Shown here: piece by piece, positions 47,873 through 59,903 of the stretch
Layout: every line of letters begins with the position of its first letter
Position numbering within the stretch: position 1 is the first letter of the stretch
DNA from: Rhipicephalus microplus
Taxonomy: Eukaryota > Arthropoda > Arachnida > Ixodida > Ixodidae
Assembly (NCBI RefSeq): GCF_043290135.1
Contig: NC_134701.1
Coordinates: forward strand, 8,276,001-8,340,000
DNA length: 64,000 nt
Direction of reading: 5' to 3'
Notes under the pieces: model-generated
What the model saw: the letters and a program-made list of their open reading frames with translations, nothing else
Databases searched by the model: none
Told to the model about the DNA's origin: nothing
Translations under genes and position numbers: made by a program

Positions 47873-50800
47873 GATTGGCTGTGAACCGAAAAGTTGGAGG
47901 TTCGAGCCCACCCGGTGGTGGTGCGGCGCTTTTTTTTCTTTGCGCTGCTAGCTTTTAAGATATGTTCTGATTGTGGTGAGAGTGGAGCAAGACTGTCTCC
48001 GAGGCGCAATGGGCTAGCGCGATTGGCTGTTAACCAAAAGGTTGGAGTTTCGAGCCCTCCCGGGAGTGGTGTGTTGCTTTTTTCTTTGCGCTGATAGCTT
48101 TGAAGTTATGTTCTGATGGTGGTGAGAGTGGTGCAGGACTATCTCCGTGGCGCAATTGGCTAGCGCGATTTCATTGTTAACCGAAAGGTTGGAGGTTGGA
48201 GCCCACCCAGTGGTGGTGCGGCGCTTTTTTTTCTTTGCGCTGCTAGCTTTGAAGATATGTTCTGATTGTGGTGAGAGTGGAGCAAGACTGTCTCCATGGC
48301 GCAATGGGCTAGCGCGATTGGCTGTTAACCGAAAGGTTGGAGTTTCGAGCCCTCCCGGGTGTGGTGTGTTGCTTTTTTCTTAGCGGTAATAGCTTTGAAG
48401 ATATGTTCTGATGGTGGTGAGAGTGGAGCAGGACTGTCTTCGTGGCGCAATTGGCTAGCGCGATCGGCTGTTATCCGAAAGGTTGGAGGTTTGAGCCCAC
48501 CCTGTGGTGGTGCGGCGCTTTTTTTTCTTTGGGGTGATAGCTCTGAAGAAATGGTCTGACGGTGGTGAGAGTGGAGCACGACTGTCTCTGTGGCGCAATT
48601 GGCTAGCGCGATCGGCTGTTAACCGAAAGGTTGGAGGTTCGAGCCCACCCGGTGTTGGTGCGGCGCTTTTTTTTCTTTGGTCTAGCTCTGAAGAAATGTT
48701 CTGACGGTGGTGAGAGTGGAGCAGGACTGTCCCCGTGGCGCAATTGGCTAGCGCGATCGGCTATTACCCGAAAAGTTGGAGGTTCCAGCCGTCCCGGGTG
48801 GGCTGTGTTGCTTTTTTTATTGCGCTGATAGCTTTGAAGATATTTTCTGATGGTGGTGAGAGTGGAGCACGATTGTCTCCATGGCGCAATTGGCTAGCGC
48901 GATCGGCTGTTAACCGAAAGGTTGGAGGTTCGAGCCCACCCGGTGGTGGTTCGGCGCTTTTTTTTCTTAGGGCTGATAGCTTTGAAGATATGTTTTTTTG
49001 TGGTGAGAGTGGAGCAGGACTGTCTCCGTGGCGCAATTGGCCAGCGCGATCGGCTGTTAACCGAAAAGTTGGAGGTTCGAGCCCTCCCAGGAGTGGTGTG
49101 TTGCTTTTTTCTTTGCGCTGATAGCTTTGAAGGTGTGTTCTGATGGTGGTGAGAGTGGAGCACGACTGTCTCCGTGGCGCAATTGGCTAGCGCGATCGGC
49201 TGTTAACCGAAAGGTTGGAGGTTCGAGCCCACCCAGTGGTGGTGCGGCGCTTTTGTTTTTTTGGGCTGATAGCTTTGAAGATATGTTCTGGTGGTGGTGA
49301 GAGGGGAGCAAGACTATCTCCGTGGCGCATTGGGCTAGCGCGATCAGCTGTTAACCGAAAGGTTGGAGTTTCGAGCTCTCCCGGGAGGGGTGTGTGGCTT
49401 TTTTCCTTTGCGCTGATAGCTTTGAAGGTATGTTCTGACGGTGGTGAGAGTGGAGCACGACTGTCTCCGTGGCGCAATTGGTTAGCGCGATCGGCTGTTA
49501 ACCGAAAAGTTGGAGGTTCGAGCCCTCCCAGGAGTGGTGTGTTGCTTTTTTCTTTGCGCTGATAGCTTTGAAGATGTGTTCTGATGGTGGTGAGAGTGGA
49601 GCACGACTGTCTCCGTGGCGCAATTGGTTAGCGCGATCGGCTGTTAACCGAAAGGTTGGAGGTTCGAGCCCTCCCGGTGGTGGTGCGGCGCTTTTTTTTC
49701 TGTGGGCTGATAGCTTTGAAGATATGTTCTGATGGTGGTGAGAGTGGAGCAGGACTGTCTCCGTGGCGCAATTGGCTAGCGCGATCGGCTGTTAACCGAA
49801 AGATTGGAAGTTCGAGCCCACGCGGTGGTGGTGAAGCGCTTTTTCTTCTTTGGGCTGATAGCTTTGAAGGTATGTTCTGACGGTGGTGAGAGTGGAGCAG
49901 GACTGTCTCCGTGGCGCAATTGGCTAGCGCGATCGGCTGTTAACCGAAAAGTCGGAGGTTTGAGCCCACCCGGTGGTGGTGTGGCGCTTTTTTTCTTTGG
50001 GCTGATAGCCTTGAAGATATGTTCTGATGGTGGTGAGAGTGAAGCAGGACTGTCTCCGTGGCGCAAATGGCTAGCGCGATTTCGTTGTTAACCGAAAGGT
50101 TGGAGGTTTGAGCCCACCCGGTGGTGGTGCGGCGCTTTTTTTTCTTTGCGCTGATAGCTTTGAAGTTATGTTCTGATGGTGGTGAGAGTGGAGCAAAACT
50201 GTCTCCGTGGCGCAATGGGCTAGCGTGATCGGCTGTTAACCGAAAGGTTGGAGTTTCGAGCCCTCCCGGGAGTGGTCTGTTGCTTTTTTCTTTGCGGTAA
50301 TAGCTTTGAAGATATGTTCTGATGGTGGTGAGAGTGGAGCAGGACTGTCTTCGTGGCGCAATTGGCTAGCGCGATCGGCTGTTATCCGAAAGGTTGGAGG
50401 TTTGAGCCCACCCGGTGGTGGTGCGGCGCTTTTTTTTCTTTGGGGTGATAGCTCTGAAGAAATGGTCTGACTGTGGTGAGAGTGGACTGTCTCTGTGGCG
50501 CAATTGGCTAGCGCGATCGGCTGTTAACCGAAAGGTTGGAGTTTCGAGCCCACCCGGTGGTGGTGCGGCGCTTTTTTTTCTTTGGACTGATAGCTTTGAA
50601 GATATGTTCTGATGGTGGTGAGAATAGAGCATGACTGTCTCCGTGGCGCAATTGGCTAGCGCGATCGGCTGTTAACCGAAAGGTTGGACTTTCGAGCCCT
50701 CCCGGGAGAGGTGTGTTGCTTCTTTTCTTTGCGCTGATAGCTTGGAAGATATGTTCTGATGGTGGTGAGAGTGGAGCACGACTGTCTCCGTGGCGCAGTT

Positions 50801-52420
50801 CGCTAGCGCGATCGGCTGTTAACCGAAAGTTGGAGGTTTGAGCTCACCCGGTGGTGGTGCGGCGCTTTTTTTTCTTTCCGCTGATAGCTTTGAAGATATG
50901 TTCTGATGGTGGTGAGAGTGGAGCAGGACTGTCTTCGTGGCGCAATTGGCTAGCGCAATCGGCTGTTATCCGAAAGATTGGAGGTTTGAGCGCACCCGGT
51001 GGTGGTGCGGCGCTTTTTTTTCTTTGGGGTGATAGCTCTGAAGAAATGGTCTGACGGTGGTGAGAGTGGACTGTCTCTGTAGCGCAATTGGCTAGCGCGA
51101 TCGGCTGTTAACTGAAAGGTTGGAGGTTCGAGCCCACCCGGTGGTGGTGCGGCGCTTTTATTTGTTTGGTCTGATAGCTTTGAAGATATGTTCTGATGGT
51201 GATGAGAGTGGAGCAGGACTGTCTCCGTGGCGCAATTGGCTAGCGCGATCGGCTGTTAACCGAAAGATTGGAGGTTCGAGCCCACGCGGTGGTGGTGCGG
51301 CTCTTTTTCTTCTTTGGGCTGATAGCTTTGAAAGTATGTTCTGACGGTGGTGAGAGTGGAGCAGGACTGTCTCCGTGGCGCAATTGGCTAGCGCGATCGG
51401 CTGTTAACCGAAAAGTCGGAGGTTTGAGCCCACCCGGTGGTGGTGTGGCGCTTTTTTTTCTTTGGGCTGCTAGCCTTGAAGATATGTTCTGATGGTGGTG
51501 AGAGTGGAGCTGGACTGTCTCCGTGGCGCAATTGGCTTGCGCGATCGACTGTTAACCGAAAGGTTGATGGTTCAGCCCACCCGGTGGTGGTGCGGCGCTT
51601 TTTTTTTCTTCGCGCTGATAGCTTTGAAGATATGTTCTGATGGTGGTGAGAGTAGAGCAAGACTGTCTCCGTGGCGCAATGGGCTAGTGCGATTGGCTGT
51701 TAACCGAAAGTTTGGAGTTTCGAGCCCTCCCGGGAGTGGTGTGTTGCTTTTTTACTTGCGCTGATAGCTTTGAAGATATGTTCTGATGGTGGTGAGAGTG
51801 GAGTAGGACTATCTCCGTGGCGCAATTGGCTAGCGCGATTTTGTTGTTAACCGAAAGGTTGGAGCTTTGAGCCCACCCGGTGGTGGTGCGGCGCTTTTTT
51901 TTCTTTGCGCTGATAGCTTTGAAGTTATGTTCTGATGGTGGTGAGAGTGGAGCAAGACTGTCGCCGTGGCGCAAAGGGCTAGCGTGATCGGCTGTTAACC
52001 GAAAGGTTGGAGTTTCGAGCCCTCCCGGGAGTGGTGTGTTGCTTTTTTCTTTGCGGTAATAGCTTTGAAGATATGTTTTGATGGTGGTGAGAGTGGAGCA
52101 GGACTGTCTTCGTGGCGCAATTGGCTAGCGCGATCGGCTGTTATCCGAAAGGTTGGAGGTTTGAGCCCACCCGGTGGTGGTGCGGCGCTTTTTTTTCTTT
52201 GGGGTGATAGCTCTGAAGAAATGGTCTGACTGTGGTGAGAGTGGACTGTCTCTGTGGCGCAATTGGCTAGCGCGACCGGCTGTTAACCTAAAGGTCGGAG
52301 GTTCGAGCCTACCGGGTGGTGGTGCGGCGCTTTTTTTCTTTGGGCTGAAAGCTTTGAAGTCATGTTATGATGGTGGTGAGAGTGGAGCAGGACTGTCTCC
52401 GTGGCGCAATAGGCTAGCGC
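47873..52420 (+). repeat. Higher-order repeat, 4,548-bp unit, copy 2
   Basis: Near-identical to copy 1 with only scattered single-base differences. The monomer at the boundary (~47,860-47,900) joins a GCAATAGGC 5' half to a GTGAACC 3' half. This looks like the crossover point between two non-allelic monomers. Confidence 0.85.
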
Positions 52421-54307
52421 GATCGGCTGTTAACCGAAAGGTTGGAGTTTCGAGCCCACCCGGTGGTGGTGCGGCGCTTTTTTTTCTTTGGACTGATAGC
52501 TTTGAAGATATGTTCTGATGGTGGTGAGAGTAGAGCATGACTGTCTCCGTGGCGCAATTGGCTAGCGCGATCGGCTGTTAACCGAAAGGTTGGACTTTCG
52601 AGCCCTCCCGGGAGAGGTGTGTTGCTTCTTTTCTTTGCGCTGATAGCTTGGAAGATATGTTCTGATGGTGGTGAGAGTGGAGCACGACTGTCTCCGTGGC
52701 GCAGTTCGCTAGCGGGATCGGCTGTTAACCGAAAGGTTGGAGGTTCGAGCCCACCCGGTGGTGGTGCGGCGCTTTTTTTTCTTTGTGCTGATAGCTTTGA
52801 AGATATGTTCTTATGGTGGTGAGAGTGAAGCAGGACGGTCTCCGTGGCGCAATTGGCTAGCGCGATTGGCTGTTAACCGAAAGGTTGGAGGTTCGAGCCC
52901 ACCCGGTGGTGGTGCGGTGCTTTTTTTTCTTTGGGCTGATAGCTTTGAAGATATGTTGTGATGGGGGTGAGAGTGGAGCAGGACTGTCTCCGTGGCGCAA
53001 TTGGCTAGCGCAATCGGCTGTTAACCGAATCGTAGGAGGTTCGAGCCCACCCGGTGGTGGTGTGGCGCTTTTTTTTCTTTGGGCTGATAGCTTTGAAAAT
53101 ATGTTCTGATGGTGGTGTGAGTGGAGCTGGACTGTCTCCGTGGCGCAATTGGCTTGCGCGATTGGCTGTGAACCGAAAAGTTGGAGGTTCGAGCCCACCC
53201 GGTGGTGGTGCGGCGCTTTTTTTTCTTTGCGCTGCTAGCTTTGAAGATATGTTCTGATTGTGGTGAGAGTGGAGCAAGACTGTCTCCGAGGCGCAATGGG
53301 CTAGCGCGATTGGCTGTTAACCGAAAGGTTGGAGTTTCGAGCCCTCCCGGGTGTGGTGTGTTGCTTTTTTCTTTGCGGTAATAGCTTTGAAGATATGTTC
53401 TGATGGTGGTGAGAGTGGAGCAGGACTGTCTTCGTGGCGCAATTGGCTAGCGCGATCGGCTGTTATCCGAAAGGTTGGAGGTTTGAGCCCACCCGGTGGT
53501 GGTGCGGCGCTTTTTTTTCTTTGGGGTGATAGCTCTGAAGAAATGGTCTGACGGTGGTGAGAGTGGAGCACGACTGTCTCTGTGGCGCAATTGGCTAGTG
53601 CGATCGGCTGTTAACCGAAAGGTTGGAGGTTCGAGCCCACCCGGTGTTGGTGCGGCGCTTTTTTTTCTTTGGTCTAGCTCTGAAGAAATGTTCTGACGGT
53701 GGTGAGAGTGGAGCAGGACTGTCCCCGTGGCGCAATTGGCTAGCGCGATCGGCTATTAACCGAAAAGTTGGAGGTTCCAGCCGTCCCGGGTGGGCTGTGT
53801 TGCTTTTTTTATTGCGCTGATAGCTTTGAAGATATTTTCTGATGGTGGTGAGAGTGGAGCACGATTGTCTCCATGGCGCAATTGGCTAGCGCGATCGGCT
53901 GTTAACCGAAAGTTTGGAGGTTCGAGCCCACCCGGTGGTGGTGCGGCGCTTTTTTTCTTTGGGCTGATAGCTTTGAAGATATGTTCTAATTGTGGTGAGA
54001 GTGGAGCAGGACTGTCTCCGTGGCGCAATGGGCTAGCGCGATCGGCTGTTAACCGAAAGGTTGGAGTTTCGAGCCCTCCCGGGAGTAGTGTGTTGCTTTT
54101 TTCTTTGCGGTAATAGCTTTGAAGTTATGTTCTGATGGTGGTGAGAGTGGAGCAGGACTGTCTTCGTGGCGCAATTGGCTAGCGCGATCGGCTGTTATCC
54201 GAAAAGTTGGAAGTTTGAGAACACCCGGTGGTGGTGTGGCGCTTTTTTTTCTTTGGGCTGATAGCTTTGAAGATATGTTCTGACGGTGGTGAGAGTGGAG
54301 CAGGACT

Positions 54308-54381
54308 CTCTCCTTGGCGCAATTGGCTAGCGCGATTGGCTGTCAACCGAAAGGTTGGAGGTTCGGGCCCACCCGGTGGTG
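54308..54381 (+). pseudogene. tRNA-like monomer with GTC anticodon
   Basis: The anticodon loop CTGTCAA gives GTC (an Asp anticodon) at 54,342-54,344. The first base is C and the acceptor reads CTCTCCT, so the acceptor is further damaged. I saw this anticodon only here, consistent with a private mutation not yet spread through the array. Confidence 0.6.
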
Positions 54382-54455
54382 GTGCGGTGCTTTTTTTTCT
54401 TTGGGCTGATATCTTTGAAGATATGTTGTGATGGTGGTGAGAGTGGAGCAGGACT

Positions 54456-54529
54456 GTCTCCGTTGCGCAATTGGCTAGCGCGATCGGCTGTTAACCAAAA
54501 GGTCGGAGGTTCGAGCCCACCCGGGGGTG
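54456..54529 (+). pseudogene. tRNA-Asn(GTT)-like monomer with fully pairable acceptor stem
   Basis: The acceptor strands GTCTCCG and CGGGGGT can pair along all seven positions (four Watson-Crick pairs, three G-T wobbles), unlike the array norm of CGGTGGT. The anticodon is GTT. The anticodon stem is damaged instead: ATCGG against CCAAA gives a C-A mismatch plus the usual A-A. The T stem retains its A-A mismatch and base 9 is T. It is the nearest to a closed acceptor stem that I noticed, but still unlikely to be a working tRNA. Confidence 0.6.
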
Positions 54530-54898
54530 GTGCGTTGCTTTTTTTTCTTTGGGCTGATAGCTTTGAAGATATGTTCTGATGGTGGTGAGTGTGGAGCAGG
54601 ACTCTCTCCGTGGCGCAATTGGCTAGTGCAATCGGCTGTTAACCGAATCGTCGGAGGTTCGAGCCAACCCGGTGGTGGTGTGGCGCTTTTTTTTCTTTGG
54701 GCTGATAGCTTTGAAGATATGTTCTGATGGTGGTGAGAGTGGAGCTGGACTGTCTCCGTGGCGCAATTGGCTAGCGCGATCGGCTGTGAACCGAAAGGTT
54801 GGAGGTTCGAGCCCACCCGGTGGTGGATCGGCGCTTTTTTTCTTTGGGCTGATAGCTTTGAAGTAATGTTCTCATGGTGGTGAGAGTGGAGCAGGACT

Positions 54899-54972
54899 GT
54901 CTCCGTGGCGCAATTGGCCAGCGCGATTGGCTCTTAACCGAAAAGTTGGAGGTTCCAGCCGTCCGGGGTGGG
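54899..54972 (+). pseudogene. tRNA-like monomer with CTT anticodon
   Basis: The anticodon loop CTCTTAA gives CTT (a Lys anticodon) at 54,933-54,935. The 3' side is GGTTCCAGCCGTCCGGGG, followed by a GTTCC-T6-ATTG linker. Similar copies occur near 55,925, 59,310 and 62,255 as part of duplicated blocks. The body is Asn-type and the acceptor does not close, so no lysine tRNA function is implied. Confidence 0.65.
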
Positions 54973-56959
54973 CTGTGTTCCTTTTTTATTGCGCTGATAG
55001 CTTTGAAGATATGTTCTGATGGTGGTGAGAGTGGAGCACGATTGTCTCCGTGGCGCAATTGGCTAGCGCGATCGGCTGTTAACCGAAAAGTCGGAGGTTT
55101 GAGCACACCCGGTGGTGGTGTGGCGCTTTTTTTTCTTTGGGCTGATAGCTTTGAAGATATGTTCTGATGGTGGTGAGAGTGGAGCTGGACTGTCTCCGTG
55201 GCGCAATTGGCTTGCGCGATCGGCTGTTGCCCGAAAGGTTGAGGGTTCAGCCCACCCGGTGGTGGTGCGGCGCTTTTTTTTCTTCGCGCTGATAGCTTTG
55301 AAGATATGTTCTGATGGTGGTGAGAGTAGAGCAAGACTGTCTCCGTGGCGCAATGGGCTAGCGCGATCGGCTGTTAACCGAAAGGTTGGAGTTTCGAGCC
55401 CTCCCGTGTGTGGTGTGTTGCTTTTTTCTTTGCGCTGATAGCTTTGAAGATATGTTCTGATGGTGGTGAGAGTGGAGTAGGACTATCTCCGTTGTGCAAT
55501 TGGCTAGCGCGATTTTGGTTTTAACCGAAAGGTTGGAGGTTTGAGCCCACCAGGTGGTCGTACGGCGCTTTATTTTCTTTGCGCTGATAGCTTTGAAGAT
55601 ATGTTCTGATGGCAGTGAGAGTGGAGCAAGACTGTCTCCGTGGCGCAATGGGCTAGCGCGATCGGCTGTTAACCGAAAGGTTGGAAATTCGAGCCCTCCC
55701 GGGAGTGGTGTGTTGCTTTTTTCTTTGCGGTAATAGCTTTGAAGATATGTTCTGATGGTGGTGAGAGTGGAGCAGGACTGTCTTCGTGGCGCAATTGGCT
55801 AGCGCGATCGGCTGTTATCCGAAAGGTTGGAGGTTTGAGCCCACCCGGTGGTGGTGCGGTGCTTTTTTTTCTTTGGGGTGATAGCTCTGAAGAAATGTTC
55901 TGACGGTGCTGAGTGTGGAGCAGGACTGTCTCCGTGGCGCAATTGGCCAGCGCGATTGGCTCTTAACCGAAAAGTTGGAGGTTCCAGCCGTCCGGGGTGG
56001 GCTGTGTTCCTTTTTTATTGCGCTGATAGCTTTGAAGATATGTTCTGATGGTGGTGAGAGTGGAGCACGATTGTCTCCGTGGCGCAATTGGCTAGCGCGA
56101 TCGGCTGTTAACCGAAAGGTTGGAGGTTCGAGCTGACCCGGTGGTGGTGCGGCGCTTTTTTTTCTTTGGGCTGATAGCTTTGAAGATATGTTCTAATTGT
56201 GGTGAGAGTGGAGCAGGACTGTCTCCGTGGCGCAATGGGCTAGCGCGATCGGCTGTTAACCGAAATGTTGGAGTTTCGAGCCCTCCCGGGAGTAGTGTGT
56301 TGCTTTTTTCTTTGCGGTAATAGCTTTGAAGATATTTTCTGACGGTGGTGAGAGTGGAGCACGATTGTCTCCGTGGCGCAATGGGCTAGCGCGATCGGCT
56401 GTTAACCGAAAAGTTGGAGGTTCGAGCCCACCCGGTGGTGGTGCGGCGCTTTTTCTTCTTTGGGCTGATAGCTTTGAAGATATGTTCTTATTGTGGTGAG
56501 AGTGGAGCAGGACTGTCTCCGTGGCGCAATGGGCTAGCGCGATCGGCTGTTAACCGAAAGGTTGGAGTTTCGAGCCCTCCCGGGAGTAGTGTGTTGCTTT
56601 TTTCTTTGCGGTAATAGCTTTGAAGATATGTTCTGATGGTGGTGAGAGTGGAGCAGGACTGTCTTCGTGGCGCAATTGGCTAGCGCGATCGGCTGTTATC
56701 CGAAAGGTTGGAGGTTTGAGCCCACCCGGTGGTGGTGTGGCGCTTTTTTTCTTTGGGCTGATAGCTTTGAAGATATGTTCTGATGGTGGTGAGAGTGGAG
56801 CTGGACTGTCTCCGTGGCGCAATTGGCTTGCGCGATCGGCTGTTAACCGAAAGGTTGGAGTTTCGAGCCCACCCGGTGGTGGTGCGGCGCTTTTTTTTTC
56901 TTTGGGCTGATCGCTTTGAAGATATGTTCTGATGGTGGTGAGAGTAGAGCAGGACTGTC

Positions 56960-59903
56960 TCCGTGGCGCAATGGGCTAGCGCGATCGGCTGTTAACCGAA
57001 AGGTTGGAGTTTCGAGTCCTCCCGGGAGTGGTGTGTTGCTTCTTTTCATTGGGCTGATAGCTTTGAAGATATGTTCTTATGGTGGTGAGAGTGGAGCAGG
57101 ACTGTCTACGTGGCGCAATTGGCTAGCGCGATCGGCTGTTAACCGAAAAGTCGGAGGTTTGAGCCGACCCGGTGGTGGTGTGGCGCTTTTTTTTCTTTGG
57201 GCTGATAGCTTTGAAGATATGTTCTGATGGTGGTGAGAGTGGAGCTGGACTGTCTTCGTGGCGCAATTGGCTTGCGCGATCGGCTGTTACCCGAAAGGTT
57301 GAGGGTTCAGCCCACCCGGTGGTGGTGCGGCGCTTTTTTTTCTTCGCGCTGATAGCTTTGAAGATATGTTCTGATGGTGGTGAGAGTAGAGCAAGACTGT
57401 CTCCGTGGCGCAATGGGCTAGCGCGATCGGCTGTTAACCGAAAGGTTGGAGTTTCGAGCCCTCCCGTGTGTGGTGTGTTGCTTTTTTCTTTGCGCTGATA
57501 GCTTTGAAGATATGTTCTGATGGTGGTGAGAGTGGAGTAGGACTATCTCCGTTGTGCAATTGGCTAGCGCGATCGGCTGTTAACCGAAAGGTTGGAAATT
57601 CGAGCCCTCCCGGGAGTGGTGTGTTGCTTTTTTCTTTGCAGTAATAGCTTTGAAGATATGTTCTGATGGTGGCGAGAGTGGAGCAGGACTGTCTTCGTGG
57701 CGCAATTGGCTAGCGCGATCGGCTGTTATCCGAAAGGTTGGAGGTTTGAGCCCACCCGGGAGTGGTGTGTTGCTTTTTTCTTTGCAGTAATAGCTTTGAA
57801 GATATGTTCTGATGGTGGCGAGAGTGGAGCAGGACTGTCTTCGTGGCGCAATTGGCTAGCGCGATCGGCTGTTATCCGAAAGGTTGGAGGTTTGAGCCCA
57901 CCCGGTGGTGGTGCGGCGCTTTTTTTTTCTTTGGGGTGACAGCTCTGAAGAAATGGTCTGACGGTGGTGAGAGTGGAGCAGGACTGTCTCCGTGGCGCAA
58001 TGGGCTAGCGCGATCGGCTGTTAACCGAAAGGTTGGAGTTTCGAGCCCTCCCGTGTGTGGTGTGTTGCTTTTTTCTTTGCGCTGATAGCTTTGAAGATAT
58101 GTTCTGATGGTGGTGAGAGTGGAGTAGGACTATCTCCGTTGTGCAATTGGCTAGCGCGATTTTGGTTTTAACCGAAAGGTTGGAGGTTTGAGCCCACCAG
58201 GTGGTCGTACGGCGCATTATTTTCTTTGCGCTGATAGCTTTGAAGATATGTTCTGATGGCAGTGAGAGTGGAGCAAGACTGTCTCCGTGGCGCAATGGGC
58301 TAGCGCGATCGGCTGTTAACCGAAAGGTTGGAAATTCGAGCCCTCCCGGGAGTGGTGTGTTGCTTTTTTCTTTGCGGTAATAGCTTTGAAGATATGTTCT
58401 GATGGTGGTGAGAGTGGAGCAGGACTGTCTTCGTGGCGCAATTGGCTAGCGCGATCGGCTGTTATCCGAAAGGTTGGAGGTTTGAGCCCACCCGGTGGTG
58501 GTGCGGCGCTTTTTTTTCTTTGGGGTGATAGCTCTGAAGAAATGGTCTGACGGTGGTGAGAGTGGAGCACGACTGTCTCTGTGGCGCAATTGGCTAGCGC
58601 GATTGGCTGTTAACCGAAAGGTTGGATGTTCGAGCCCACCCGGTGGTGGTGCAGTGCTTTTTTTTCTTTGGGCTGATAGCTTTGAAGATATGTTCTGATG
58701 GTGGTGAGAGTAGAGCAGGACTGTCTCCGTGGCGCAATTGGCTAGCGCGATCGGCTGTTAACCAAAAGGTCGGAGTTTCGAGCCCACCCGGTGGTGGTGC
58801 GGCGCTTTTTTTTCTTTGGGCTGATAGCTTTGAAGATATGTTCTGATGGTGGTGAGAGTAGAGCATGACTGTCTCCGTGGCGCAATTGGCTAGCGCGATC
58901 GGCTGTTAACCGAAAGGTTGGAGTTTCGAGCCCTCCCGGGAGAGGTGTGTTGCTTCTTTTCTTTGCGCTGATAGCTTTGAAGATATGTTCTGATGGTGGT
59001 GAGAGTGGAGCACGACTGTCTCCGTGGCGCAGTTCGCTAGCGCGATCGGCTGTTAACCGAAAGGTTGGAGGTTCGAGCCAACCCGGTGGTGGTGTGGCGC
59101 TTTTTTTTCTTTGGGCTGATACCTTTGAAGATATGTTATGATGGTGGTGAGAGTGGAGCTGGACTGTCTCCGTGGTGCAATTGGCTTGCGCGATCGGCTG
59201 TGAACCGAAAGGTTGGAGGTTCGAGCCCACCCGGTGATGGTGCGGCGCTTTTTTTTCTTTGGGGTGATAGCTCTGAAGAAATGTTCTGACGGTGCTGAGT
59301 GTGGAGCAGGACTGTCTCCGTGGCGCAATTGGCCAGCGCGATTGGCTCTTAACCGAAAAGTTGGAGGTTCCAGCCGTCCGGGGTGGGCTGTGTTCCTTTT
59401 TTATTGCGCTGATAGCTTTGAAGATATGTTCTGATGGTGGTGAGAGTGGAGCACGATTGTCTCCGTGGCGCAATTGGCTAGCGCGATCGGCTGTTAACCG
59501 AAAGGTTGGAGGTTCGAGCTGACCCGGTGGTGGTGCGGCGCTTTTTTTTCTTTGGGCTGATAGCTTTGAAGATATGTTCTAATTGTGGTGAGAGTGGAGC
59601 AGGACTGTCTCCGTGGCGCAATGGGCTAGCGCGATCGGCTGTTAACCGAAATGTTGGAGTTTCGAGCCCTCCCGGGAGTAGTGTGTTGCTTTTTTCTTTG
59701 CGGTAATAGCTTTGAAGATATTTTCTGACGGTGGTGAGAGTGGAGCACGATTGTCTCCGTGGCGCAATGGGCTAGCGCGATCGGCTGTTAACCGAAAAGT
59801 TGGAGGTTCGAGCCCACCCGGTGGTGGTGCGGCGCTTTTTCTTCTTTGGGCTGATAGCTTTGAAGATATGTTCTAATTGTGGTGAGAGTGGAGCAGGACT
59901 GTC
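56960..59903 (+). repeat. Higher-order repeat, 2,944-bp unit, copy 1
   Basis: Twenty monomers repeated directly downstream at a constant offset of 2,944 bp, including the unusual GGTGGTCGTACGGCGCATTA linker and the CTT-anticodon monomer. Confidence 0.85.
57609..57900 (+). repeat. Single-monomer 146-bp tandem duplication with hybrid linker
   Basis: Two successive monomers are identical, with TTTGCAGTAATAG, GGTGGCGAGAG and GTTATCC. At 57,751-57,766 a class A T-arm end (GCCCACC) is fused to a class B linker (CGGGAGTGG), a hybrid rare elsewhere in the array. CCCGGG sites at 57,609 and 57,755 give the 146-bp step. The same arrangement reappears 2,944 bp downstream. Confidence 0.75.

Noticed and set aside
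58742..59473. Minus-strand open frame of 243 codons with ~49-residue repeats rich in PPGGLEPPTFRLTADRAS
   Set aside because: It is the antisense of the tRNA-like satellite. Because 147 is divisible by three, the frame stays open over several monomers and breaks wherever a monomer is 146 or 148 bp. Similar frames on both strands throughout the window are the same artefact. Such tRNA-derived peptides are known false gene predictions.
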